Translations under genes and position numbers: made by a program
Shown: piece by piece, positions 48,513 through 56,950 of the stretch
Numbering within the stretch: position 1 is the stretch's first letter
How the letters are laid out: every line of letters begins with the position of its first letter
Origin: Rhodovastum atsumiense
Lineage (GTDB): Bacteria; Pseudomonadota; Alphaproteobacteria; Acetobacterales; Acetobacteraceae
NCBI RefSeq assembly: GCF_937425535.1
Contig: NZ_OW485605.1
Coordinates: 1 to 64,000, forward strand
Direction of reading: 5' to 3'
DNA length: 64,000 nt
The notes under the pieces: model-generated
Database searches by the model: none
What the model was told of the DNA's origin: nothing
The model's input: only the letters and a program-made list of their open reading frames with translations

Positions 48513-49029
48513 TTTACTCTCCCAAACGACTATTTGCTTTCGTGAGATGACGGGAGATGGACGGAGAGTGTGCTCGGACGGCTTCAACGAAGCACCGCAT
48601 GGGCGCCGCGTGCGTCCGGTCTGATAATGCTGGCGCCCGGAAGTGCGAACGCCGGCTGAAGATGATACGGGTGACCATAGCCGGGGCCACCGTCTGCTGA
48701 ATTGCAGGCACCTGGAAAACTAGGTGCCGGTAGGAAGCGTGGTGAACGTATCACAGGCCTGTAGGCGATACAATGGCAACGTGTACAGAGCCGACAGCAA
48801 ACGTCGCCCGCTCACTCGCCACCGCTCGGTGCGCTCCGTTCGCCGACCCGTCAGCGAGGATCTCGCCGAACTTGGCCTTCAACCGCCCATCGCCAGCTGC
48901 CGCGGAGGTTCGGCTGGAAGGCGGCGATTGAGGCGATCCGGCGCTACCTGCGCAGCCATCGGCGCGATGGCCGCCGATACGCATCGGCCGCACAAGCTGG
49001 CTATCAGACTATCAGAGCCCAGATGTCGG
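48513..49029. other. Intergenic region, nothing supported
   Basis: Several frames are open but none has a start with a ribosome site or a recognisable domain. It might contain the worn remains of a gene. The plus-strand frame continuing into 49434 is a shadow of herA. Confidence 0.4.
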
Positions 49030-50793
49030 CTAATCCGGGACCGGGGGCGATTCCTCGCCGACATCGCTTCCCATCTTCCAGCTTCTTCCGAAACAGGGAT
49101 CGGCAGAGCGTGGCTCCGGGTTCGGACGCACGACAGCGATGCGCGTGGCAATGGGAACCGCCCCGCCGAACAGGATGGCTTCGCCCCGTGCAAGGCCAGA
49201 CATCTGGCGCGCCACGTTCGCCGCAGCCGATTCGGCAGCCGCCGAAACCGAGCGCTGGTCAGCCTCATTGCTGAGGCGGAAAACCGCCCATGTGCCGCAT
49301 TGGGCAAGGACGGTCGGAGACACTTCGGAAGGTCGCTGTGTGCTCACAAGAAGAGAAACGCCAAACTTGCGGCCTTCCTTGGCCAGCCGTTCGTAGGCAA
49401 GCGCGTGCTGGCCGGTTTCTGCGTCACCCGGTAGCTGACGCAGGTAATGGTGAGCTTCCTCCAGCACCAGCAGTGTTGGATGCGTGTTACCCGGACCGCG
49501 CTGAAACAGCTCCGCAGCGTAGAGTTCCAGAAATGAGCCAAGGACGAATGGCATCAGATCCTGTGCGAGGCGGCTGAGATCAACCACGTGCACGGACCAG
49601 CCGCCCGGGTTGCCTGCTTGGCTGCCGAAGACGGTCTCGACCAATCTTGCCCCTTCCGCAGCCATGGACAACGCCCCCTCGGCAGGCTGGCCGCCTTCCA
49701 CTCGGACTACCTCCCGGAACCGCTCATCCTCAATAAGACCCCGAATTCGGTTCACAAGCGAATGTATATGCCCGTAATGAAATGAGTCGCGGCGCGCAAC
49801 GCCCCTATCCTCGCGTGTCGCGTACCACTCTGCGGACAGACAAGAAAGGGCGGACATGTGCGGCCATTTCGCTGCAGGTTTGGCCCCACCTGCTTTCAAC
49901 TTCCGAATCGCCTGGAAGGCATCTCTCGCGTCGCCCGCTCGACAGTCGTCGAAGAGCACCTTTGCCTCGCCAACCAGACCCGCCCCCTCCTCGTTAGCCT
50001 CAACGAAAGCGAGCCGCTCGAGCGCGAACCGCAGGGCAGGCATCTGAGCCCGCTCACTCGGGAGCAGCAGGCGAGAGAGTCCGTGGCGCCCGAGTGCATA
50101 GTACGGAATCCGAAGACCCTCCTTACCGAGACGCGTCACCAGCAGGCGAGAACCGAGGTATGCGAAGGCCGGGGCGTATTCTCCGTTGACATCGAACACG
50201 ACGATGCGCGCGTCGGGAGCGCGGGCGAGGCATTGCAGGAGGGCCGCGACGAAGTGCGTCTTGCCCTGGCCGGTTCCTCCGAGCACCGCAAGGTGCCGTC
50301 CAAGAAGGCCGTCTACTCCCACCGAGAAAGGAAGCAGCCCGCTCCGCGCATCCCTGCCCAGCAGAATGCGCTCACCGTCACCTGTTTTCCCTCCAAGCGT
50401 CGCGAGCACTTCAAGGTCAGAGAGTGGGAAGGCTGCAGCGCCGAGAACAGGCAGTCGCCATTCGTGCGCCGTGAATTCAAGTCGTTCATTGTGCCGGGAG
50501 ATGCAGCCGATAACGCAGCCACGGAGTTGTCGAAGCGGGACTGCAGGAGTGGAACGCCCCATCGAGCCCCGTGAATGCACTTCTCGCGGCTCCGCAAAGG
50601 CTACGGAGAGAACGCGGACGACGATGACGTTGGAGCCCCCCTCGACCCCAATGAGGTCGCCCGGCTGGCCGACGGTCGATACGCCGTCTGCATGCCCCGC
50701 AGCATGTCCACGGGTGCTTTCATGGAGGTTCAGCAGCACCTGCGGGCCATCGACCTCCACCACGTAGCCCAGCGGGTGACGGCCAATAATCAT
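49030..50793 (-). CDS. herA: HerA-family ATPase of a SIR2-HerA pair
   Basis: 587 residues. HAS-barrel-like N-terminus; Walker A LGGTGQGKTHFV (171-182); FDVNGEY near 204; Walker B LLVLEEAHHYLRQLP about 445; LVSTQRPSEVSPTVLAQCG (sensor/motor motif) about 487. HerA forms a hexamer that translocates DNA; with SIR2 it makes a large complex that depletes NAD or cleaves DNA during phage infection. Its ATG overlaps the SIR2 stop (ATGA). Confidence 0.9.
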   Translation of the reverse strand: MIIGRHPLGYVVEVDGPQVLLNLHESTRGHAAGHADGVSTVGQPGDLIGVEGGSNVIVVRVLSVAFAEPREVHSRGSMGRSTPAVPLRQLRGCVIGCISRHNERLEFTAHEWRLPVLGAAAFPLSDLEVLATLGGKTGDGERILLGRDARSGLLPFSVGVDGLLGRHLAVLGGTGQGKTHFVAALLQCLARAPDARIVVFDVNGEYAPAFAYLGSRLLVTRLGKEGLRIPYYALGRHGLSRLLLPSERAQMPALRFALERLAFVEANEEGAGLVGEAKVLFDDCRAGDARDAFQAIRKLKAGGAKPAAKWPHMSALSCLSAEWYATREDRGVARRDSFHYGHIHSLVNRIRGLIEDERFREVVRVEGGQPAEGALSMAAEGARLVETVFGSQAGNPGGWSVHVVDLSRLAQDLMPFVLGSFLELYAAELFQRGPGNTHPTLLVLEEAHHYLRQLPGDAETGQHALAYERLAKEGRKFGVSLLVSTQRPSEVSPTVLAQCGTWAVFRLSNEADQRSVSAAAESAAANVARQMSGLARGEAILFGGAVPIATRIAVVRPNPEPRSADPCFGRSWKMGSDVGEESPPVPD

Positions 50794-52316
50794 GCCGTCA
50801 GCCCGACGGGGGGCGGGGATGGTGCTTCAAGCCTCTGGATCGCGCGCTGCAAGGCGTGAGCGCCCGAAGCGAGATCATCCATAAGGGCGGGTTCCGGGAG
50901 ATCCCCAACAAACTCCCCGAAGTAAGCCCGGGCACCCGCACCGACAACGGTGACCTGCGGCAACCCGAGCCCTAGTAGGTGGTGAACTGGATGTCCGTTG
51001 GGGAAAGGCTTGGTCGGCGGGGGAGCACCAGGCAGCTGCAGCCTGTCCTTCGCCTCAGGCAGGTACACCACAATCTGCGCGGTCGGGTTCTGTAGGACGG
51101 AAAGAAGTATCCGATTGAGATGATCGTCGCCGAAGCCGTAGCCGCACACCAGCAAGGCCGTATTGGGGCGCGACGCAAAGTCGGTCAGGCGGCGGATAAC
51201 CTCGCCGTACACGAAGCCCGTGGTTTGCACGAATTTCGCGGCGCCGGGGAAGATGAGCAGTCCCGGCCAGTCCTCGGTCTTTCCCTCCAGAAAGGCCGAC
51301 ATCAATGGCCACTGGGCACTGGAGGAGTTTTCCACTACCGAACCATCTGCAAGGGCGCGCCACGACAGCGAGCCATGCAGTTTGGCGAGATAGACGTGGT
51401 AGGTGCCAAAGCGTGCCTCGCCGCGTGCCGTTGCGTGCGTCAGGGCTAGGTCATAGCTGGCGGCGTTGAAGCGCCGCAGGTGAAGGCCCGAAAATCCGTT
51501 CACGACCTGCAAACCCAGAGTCTCGGCAGCCCACTCGATTGCTAGATCGTAGTTCGTGGTGAAAACCCACGGTGCGGCCTGCCCGGGCTGGCGATTGGCC
51601 ACCAAACGAGCCAGCAGGAGCATGTGGTCCCGCATCCTCGGGTTGGCGGCAGGTGTTTCCGGGGCGGTCCAACTGGCCTCGTCAAGAAGAGCGGCTCGCA
51701 GCACGGCCCGTCTCAACTCGGCTCGGTGGATTCGCAGAATGGCGAGTTCGGTATGCCTTCCCGCGCGAGACCACTCCATATCGGCGAGTTCAATTCGATC
51801 AAGGAGAAACTCGACGTTCTCCGTATCCCCCGTCGCAGCTGTGAGAAAGCCCTCTCCCCTGAGCCAATTAACCGAGGCAGGAGAGACTGCTGAGAAGTCA
51901 TCCCACAGGGCTGGCATCGTGCGGCCGCCAACCCCAACCGAGGCGCCTGCGCCGAGAAGCACGGCGATGTTTTCCAGCCTCGTGCATAGGGCCAAGTGAG
52001 CCCTGAATTCTTCCTCGCCAAGCTTACGTGTACCGCGAACCGCATAAAAATCCGAACTCAAGTCCACATCTCCGAAGTAGCGAAGAGGCTGCCAACCAGG
52101 AGCCAACGCGCGATCTCTCTGCGGACGATGAGTAGACCCCTTATCCTGACCATTGAAAAGACCGAAAACATAGTCATTGATGCTGACAGTGAATCCTTTT
52201 TGTGGCCCGCATCCACCATGTGGCCGGTTGGCGCCGGTCAGCAAGATGCCCGTCGAAATGGAAGCCGCCGTCGGCCGGATACCGGCAGCGGCCGGGTAGT
52301 GGCGGCTTGCCCTCAC
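50790..52316 (-). CDS. SIR2-domain protein of a SIR2-HerA pair
   Basis: Up to 508 residues. The SIR2 motifs are VLLGAGASVG (about 119-128), FTTNYDLAIE (about 248-257, Asn of the NAD site), KLHGSLSW (about 310, His), and LLVCGYGFGDDHLNR (about 380-394). The first 45 residues, before INDYVFG, include the 30-bp repeat at 52240-52269 and look non-native; no ATG is available downstream in the frame until well into the domain, so the real start may be at an unusual codon or disrupted. Predicted NADase in an abortive defence system. Confidence 0.85.
   Translation of the reverse strand: MRASRHYPAAAGIRPTAASISTGILLTGANRPHGGCGPQKGFTVSINDYVFGLFNGQDKGSTHRPQRDRALAPGWQPLRYFGDVDLSSDFYAVRGTRKLGEEEFRAHLALCTRLENIAVLLGAGASVGVGGRTMPALWDDFSAVSPASVNWLRGEGFLTAATGDTENVEFLLDRIELADMEWSRAGRHTELAILRIHRAELRRAVLRAALLDEASWTAPETPAANPRMRDHMLLLARLVANRQPGQAAPWVFTTNYDLAIEWAAETLGLQVVNGFSGLHLRRFNAASYDLALTHATARGEARFGTYHVYLAKLHGSLSWRALADGSVVENSSSAQWPLMSAFLEGKTEDWPGLLIFPGAAKFVQTTGFVYGEVIRRLTDFASRPNTALLVCGYGFGDDHLNRILLSVLQNPTAQIVVYLPEAKDRLQLPGAPPPTKPFPNGHPVHHLLGLGLPQVTVVGAGARAYFGEFVGDLPEPALMDDLASGAHALQRAIQRLEAPSPPPVGLTA
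52240..52269 (+). repeat. 30-bp direct repeat, left copy
   Basis: Matches 53159-53188 at 28 of 30 positions (core CCCGTCGAAATGGAAGC). The two copies bracket about 890 bases containing a phosphatase remnant and a lipoprotein gene. Possible trace of an insertion or recombination. Confidence 0.65.
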
Positions 52317-52344
52317 ATGCGCGAACGCGGCCCATCCTCCGCTG

Positions 52345-52699
52345 CGGCGCCGTTACCCGGCCCACGGGTTACCTGCCGAAGACCGAATTCGAAGAGGTGG
52401 CCGATCAGTTCTTTGCTCGCCCTGAGGAGAGCGTGCGAGGGTGGGAGCGGGCGGCGGATGCCCAGAGGAGGATCGTGGCGGCAGTCGAGCGCATCATGCC
52501 GACGGCCGTCAGCAACGGAGACACCGCCGTCATTCCCCATGGCGGTGTCGGCGCGCTGCTGCTGTGCCACCTCAAGCGTATCCCGGTCAGCCGGACGGAA
52601 GACCATCCGGGCAATGGAGGCGGCAACGTCTTCTCCTTCGATACCGAGAGCCGTTTCCCGTCGGGATGGCGCCGTATCGAGGACGAGTGGAAGGGGTAG
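52345..52699 (+). pseudogene. 5'-truncated histidine phosphatase
   Basis: The last 118 codons read FARPEESVRGWERAADAQRRI, then VAAVERIM, DTAVIPHGGVGALLLCH (the second His motif of the histidine-phosphatase superfamily), and PGNGGGNVFSF. The N-terminal RHG motif and first half are missing; upstream codons do not look related. The frame is open from 52202, but the family starts around 52345. The truncation ends near the 30-bp repeat, suggesting loss by recombination. Confidence 0.65.
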
Positions 52700-52759
52700 C
52701 AGCCTCGGTTTCGCCAGGGCGGCGTTCCGCTGACGACGCTCTGGCGCCAACACTCCTAG

Positions 52760-53128
52760 CTAGTTGCGCAGCAAAGTGACGTCCTCTGGGGAGACGGGCG
52801 TTGAATATACTTCCCCCGTTAGCGGAAATGTTATGGTCATTGCGTGGCCGTCGAAGCCCACACATTTCGTGGTTGCGCTTTCACCAGGCAATCCAAGGCC
52901 ACAAAAGAGCAGTTGGCCGCCATCTCTCAATTTTCTATCCGCAACCATGAGGGTGCCGGCCGGAAATATTACCGGCCCACGCAGCGGGCCTTGCGACACG
53001 CTGACTTCACGATTAAAGCGAAACGCCTGATAACCTTCCGGCGGGCGTGGGAGAATTTCAAAGTTCTTGGCGCAAGAAGCAAGCAAGCTTGCTGCACAGG
53101 ATAGGGCCAGCACGGTACGATATCGCAT
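52760..53128 (-). CDS. Predicted lipoprotein
   Basis: 122 residues. Signal peptide TVLALSCAASLLASC with lipobox LLASC (Cys at about 19). The mature part is a beta-rich domain (VFNREVSVSQGPLRGPV-like FRFNREVSVSQG; VGFDGHAMTITFPLTG). Start at 53128 lacks a good ribosome site. Exported, lipid-anchored; function unknown. Lies between the two copies of the 30-bp repeat. Confidence 0.65.
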   Translation of the reverse strand: MRYRTVLALSCAASLLASCAKNFEILPRPPEGYQAFRFNREVSVSQGPLRGPVIFPAGTLMVADRKLRDGGQLLFCGLGLPGESATTKCVGFDGHAMTITFPLTGEVYSTPVSPEDVTLLRN

Positions 53129-53158
53129 TAGATGACCGTCGCACGGCGAGGATCCGCG

Positions 53159-53188
53159 AGCAAGATACCCGTCGAAATGGAAGCAGCC
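53159..53188 (+). repeat. 30-bp direct repeat, right copy
   Basis: See 52240-52269; same orientation, 28 of 30 positions identical. Confidence 0.65.
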
Positions 53189-53237
53189 CCAGGCCCTTCC
53201 CAGAGCGACCTCGCGATCGTCGGCGTCCGGTTGCTGG

Positions 53238-54101
53238 TCAGGCGCCGGGCAGCGCGATGGGGCGGCTGCCCGCTGCCCAGCGGGCCTCGATGCGCGTAGC
53301 GCCACGGCTGGCGAGGAACGCGGCGATGGCCGCCTCGTCGCCAGAGCGGTCCGGGCGGGGCCTGCGGGCGACCGTCGGCGGTGCGGGCGGCGCGACATGC
53401 ACAGGCGGCTTGCTGATCGCCGGCGGCGGGGCGGGGAGGGGCGGCATGACCGCCTTGGGCTTCGGCGCCGCCGTCGGCACCCGGTCCGGCTTCGTCGCGG
53501 CTGCCTTGGTCGGCTTGGTGGCCCTGGTCAGCTTCGGCGCCTCTCCGGAGTTCTGCGTCTTCACCCGGGGCGGGGCGGCGTCCTCCGCCTTGGGCGGATG
53601 GGTGGGCATCTCCAGGCCATGGGCAGCCGCGTGCCGCCGCATGGCGGCACGGAAGGCGCCGACATCGGCACGGAAACGTGCCGCCGCCTCCGCGAACGAC
53701 AGGCCGCCTTCGACCATCGCTCTGAACGCCGCCGCATGGTCGTATCGGACCGTCGGCTTCCGCCGAGGCCGCAGCGGGCCGAGGTGGCCGGACAGCTTCC
53801 GGAGCGCAAGGTTGACGGTCGAGCGGTCGACCTCGAACCGGGCGGCGATGTCCCTGACCGACATGCCGTCGGCGTAGAGCCTCCATGCCTCCATGTGCCA
53901 GGAGGCATCCTGCGCGCCGGGCGGCCGGGCGCCGCCGTTGCGCTCCATCGTTCTCACGGCGTAGCGCACGCTCTCCGCCGCCACACTGAACCGCCGCCCG
54001 ATCTCGGCGAACGAAAGCCCCTCCTCGACGTGCAGCCTATACGCCTCGGCGTGCCACGATCCGGCAGGCGGCCTGCTGCGCACGGTCCCGTTCTCCCCCA
54101 T
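53238..54101 (-). CDS. Multi-HTH DNA-binding protein
   Basis: 287 residues, ATG 54101 with GGGAGG upstream. Three HTH repeats: SFAEIGRRFSVAAESVRYA (about 30), MSVRDIAARFEVDRSTVNL (about 75) and LSFAEAAARFRADVGAFRA (about 120). Repeats begin with WHAEAYRL / WHMEAWRLYA, as in the 4481-5590 protein (WHAEAYQF). A Pro/Lys/Ala-rich linker and a small C-terminal domain (AAIAAFLASRGATRIEARW) follow. Likely paralogue of the 4481 protein. Binding target unknown. Confidence 0.65.
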   Translation of the reverse strand: MGENGTVRSRPPAGSWHAEAYRLHVEEGLSFAEIGRRFSVAAESVRYAVRTMERNGGARPPGAQDASWHMEAWRLYADGMSVRDIAARFEVDRSTVNLALRKLSGHLGPLRPRRKPTVRYDHAAAFRAMVEGGLSFAEAAARFRADVGAFRAAMRRHAAAHGLEMPTHPPKAEDAAPPRVKTQNSGEAPKLTRATKPTKAAATKPDRVPTAAPKPKAVMPPLPAPPPAISKPPVHVAPPAPPTVARRPRPDRSGDEAAIAAFLASRGATRIEARWAAGSRPIALPGA

Positions 54102-54262
54102 CGTTGACCTCCCATGGCCGCATTCGCGGCTCGTAAAGGAATCATGGAGATCTGGAACTCTCGGAATCAATGCTGTTCCGGATATAAATCGCGTTGACCG
54201 CAACGAACACCCAGGCGACTCTCTCGCGCCCGGCCAGCGAACCGGATGCCAGGAGTCCCCAC

Positions 54263-54727
54263 ATGACGATGAAGCCTATCCGCAGCGCTGCCCTCGCGCT
54301 CGCCGTCGCCTGCACGCTGCCGCATGCCGCGCATGCCGCGCAGCCGAGCGAGACGCGCGATGTCGCGGGCAAGCGCGTCGAGGTCTACGGGACAATGGGC
54401 CAGCCTCTGCAGGTGCGGGTCGGCGGCCAGACCGTCATTCCGCCAGCTGTCTTCGATAAGGATTCCGTCTCCATGGCGGGCGTCCAAGGCGTCTACGGCG
54501 GCCGCTACGTCGTCATCAAGGGCGACACGATGGGCGAGGCGTGCCCGGCCATGTTCTACGCCATCGACCTGTCCGGTCCCCGCCCCACCGCCTCCGGCGC
54601 GCTCGGCACCTGCTCGGATGTCCCCAGGGTGTCGGTCGACGGCAGCGGCGCACTCAAGCTGGCGTTCCCCGCGTTCCGAAAAGCCCCCGCCGAGACGGTG
54701 ACCTTCGCCAACGGCACCGCGCGGTAG
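54263..54727 (+). CDS. Exported small protein
   Basis: 154 residues, ATG 54263 with GGAG upstream. Sec signal peptide (IRSAALALAVACTLPHAAHA, cleavage after AHA-A near residue 23). The mature part is beta-rich with Cys at two positions (GEACPAMF, GTCSDV) that could form a disulfide. No known family. Confidence 0.65.
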   Translation: MTMKPIRSAALALAVACTLPHAAHAAQPSETRDVAGKRVEVYGTMGQPLQVRVGGQTVIPPAVFDKDSVSMAGVQGVYGGRYVVIKGDTMGEACPAMFYAIDLSGPRPTASGALGTCSDVPRVSVDGSGALKLAFPAFRKAPAETVTFANGTAR

Positions 54728-55257
54728 CCGCACGCCGGAGGCCGGCGCCCTCGGACTCTACTGACGCCTTGGAATCAGAAAGGCCGCCCGGGATCCTTCC
54801 CGGGCAGCCTCATTTCCTTCAACTGCGGTCGCTCGGCCGAGCCCGGCCTCCATCCCGGTTCCCGGGCGGCAAGCTGCCGGGCGGCCTGCGGCGGCCCACC
54901 CGAAGCTCGATCGACATCCGCACCGAAATCCGGTATATAGCCCTGATGCTGTCCATCCATCATTCCATACCCTGATTCCCGAGGCGGCCATCCGGCCGCC
55001 GCGAAATGGCCGGTGGTTATGGATACCGGGGCGCACGAACGCCCATGACCAGCGAGACAGCCTTGCAGACCATCCTTCCCGTCGAACTGACCGCCATGTC
55101 GGCCCGCACCGTCGTCCTGCGTGCGGCCCGAATAGCTGGCGCCTGACCGCCACCGGCGGTCCGCTCCAGGTATCGGCTCCCGCGTCACATCGCGGGAACT
55201 CATCGACGGCAGCGCCCCCCGCGGAACGGGAGCGGCGCCTTGCGGAAGGTCGCTTAC
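54728..55257. other. Intergenic region, mostly empty
   Basis: A hairpin GCCGCCCGGGA (54782-54792) with TCCCGGGCAGC (about 54796-54806) is a possible terminator. A minus frame ending at 54775 (MMDGQHQGYIPD...) has no ribosome site. No other gene is supported. Confidence 0.4.
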
Positions 55258-56709
55258 ATGCAGTGGTTCGAAGTTGACCGCAATGGGCTGGCCAAGATTC
55301 TCGAGCGCAAGGGCAAGGAGTTCGTCCTCTACGAACTCGTCCAGAACGCCTGGGACCAGCAGGTCGCCCGGGTCGACGTCCGGCTGACCAAGGAACCCGG
55401 GGCACGCGTGGCGGTCCTGCGGGTCGAGGATGACGACCCGGACGGCTTCGCCGACCTGCGGCACGCGTGGACGCTGTTCGCGGAGAGCGGCAAGAAGGGC
55501 AACGCTGAGAAGCGCGGGCGCTTCAATCTCGGCGAGAAGCTCGTGCTCGCGCTGTGCGAGGAGGCCGAGATCGTCTCCACCAAAGGGGGTGTCCGCTTTG
55601 ACGCGGACGGGCGCCACCATCTGCGGCGTTGCCGCGAGCGCGGCTCCGTCTTCGAGGGGCGCCTGCGGCTGACCAACGCCGAGTCCGACGCATGCTGCCG
55701 GGCAATGGGGCGCCTGCTCGCACCGGCGGGCGTGGAGACGACGTTCAACGGCACGGCGCTCCGGCCTCGTGAGCCGGTAGCGACGTTCGAGGCGTCGCTG
55801 CGCACGGAGGTCTCGGACACCGAGGGCAACCTGCGCCCGGCCACCCGCAAGACGGTCGTTCGCGTCCACCGCCCGGCCCCGGGCGAGACCGGCACGCTGT
55901 ACGAGATGGGCATTCCCGTCGTGGAGACGGGCGACGGCTACCACGTCGACGTGCAGCAGAAGGTGCCGCTTGGCTTCGAACGCGAGCACGTGCCGCCCGG
56001 ATATCTGCGGACTCTGCGCGCACTCGTGCTGAACGCTGTCCACGAGCAGCTACCCAAGAAGCAGGCGACGTCCGTGTGGGTGCGCGAGGCGCTGGGCACG
56101 TCGGGCATCAGCGCCGACGCGGTCCGCTCGGTCATTCGCCACCGCTTCGGCCGGAAGGCGGTCGTGCATGACCCGTCCGACCTCGAAGCCAACAAGCTCG
56201 CCATCGTCAAGGGCTACACGGTCGTGCACGGAGGGCAGCTGTCGGGCGACGAGTGGAAGAATGTCCGGGCTGCGGGCGCGCTGCTTCCCGCTGGCCAGGT
56301 GACACCCAGCCCCAAGCCCTTCTCCCCCGGCGGGAGCCCGCTCGTTCTGGTGCAGGAACACGTGTGGAGCGCCGGCGAGCACTCCTTTGCCGCCCTCGCC
56401 CGCAGGGTCGCCCTGGCAACCATCGACGCGGACATCGCGGTCAAAATCGCGGACGACCCCGGCTGGCGCTTCGATGGGTGCTACGGCAAGCGGCGCCTGA
56501 TTGCCAACCGGGCAGCGCTCGGCAGGAGGTTCTTCGAGGAGGGTGCCTCGGAGCGCGTGCTGGATTTCCTGCTGCACGAGCTCGGCCATGAGTGGGCTCC
56601 CGACCACCTGAGCGAGGACTACCACCGGGCGCTCACCAAGCTCGGGGCGCGGCTGGCGTTGGCGGCGGCGCGCGAGCCCGGCCTGCTGGAGCATTCCGGG
56701 CAGGCGTAA
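55258..56709 (+). CDS. GHKL-type ATP-binding protein with HExxH motif
   Basis: 483 residues, ATG 55258 with GGAAGG 8 bases upstream. The ATP-binding part has YELVQNAWDQQ (25-35, the GHKL N box), VEDDDPDGFADL (56-67, variant of DxGxG) and GRFNLGEKLVLAL (87-99). After a transducer-like middle part, HELGHEW at 440-446 is an HExxH zinc-peptidase-like motif, with a following DHLSEDYH. The combination of GHKL ATPase and metallopeptidase-like end is unusual. Function unknown; a stand-alone phage/plasmid gene. Confidence 0.7.
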   Translation: MQWFEVDRNGLAKILERKGKEFVLYELVQNAWDQQVARVDVRLTKEPGARVAVLRVEDDDPDGFADLRHAWTLFAESGKKGNAEKRGRFNLGEKLVLALCEEAEIVSTKGGVRFDADGRHHLRRCRERGSVFEGRLRLTNAESDACCRAMGRLLAPAGVETTFNGTALRPREPVATFEASLRTEVSDTEGNLRPATRKTVVRVHRPAPGETGTLYEMGIPVVETGDGYHVDVQQKVPLGFEREHVPPGYLRTLRALVLNAVHEQLPKKQATSVWVREALGTSGISADAVRSVIRHRFGRKAVVHDPSDLEANKLAIVKGYTVVHGGQLSGDEWKNVRAAGALLPAGQVTPSPKPFSPGGSPLVLVQEHVWSAGEHSFAALARRVALATIDADIAVKIADDPGWRFDGCYGKRRLIANRAALGRRFFEEGASERVLDFLLHELGHEWAPDHLSEDYHRALTKLGARLALAAAREPGLLEHSGQA

Positions 56710-56725
56710 CCTTCGCAAAGAGCAG

Positions 56726-56755
56726 GGCCGCCCTCAAGATCGGGGCGGCCTTCTC
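56726..56755 (+). terminator. Hairpin terminator
   Basis: GGCCGCCC (56726-56733) pairs with GGGCGGCC (56743-56750), followed by TTCTCG. Ends the GHKL gene. Confidence 0.6.
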
Positions 56756-56815
56756 GTGTGTGGTGACAGAAGCGGATGGCGAACCCTGCGCGCTGTTGAG
56801 TAGGCGCGTCGGAGG

Positions 56816-56877
56816 TTGTCAACAAATCTCGTAACGGCATCTCCATATCCACAGAAGAATTCCGTTCGCAAACGGAA
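56816..56877 (+). promoter_or_regulatory. TTGTCAACA motif and palindrome upstream of SNF2 gene
   Basis: TTGTCAACA at 56816-56824 and TTCCGTT-N4-AACGGAA at 56860-56877. Both are in the leader of the 56951 gene and are candidate operator sites. Confidence 0.45.
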
Positions 56878-56950
56878 ATCCTCTTGTTCCGCGAAATCGC
56901 AGGTACCGATTTCTCTTCCATAGAGCCGAATAGCCGCCTGGGAGGCTACG

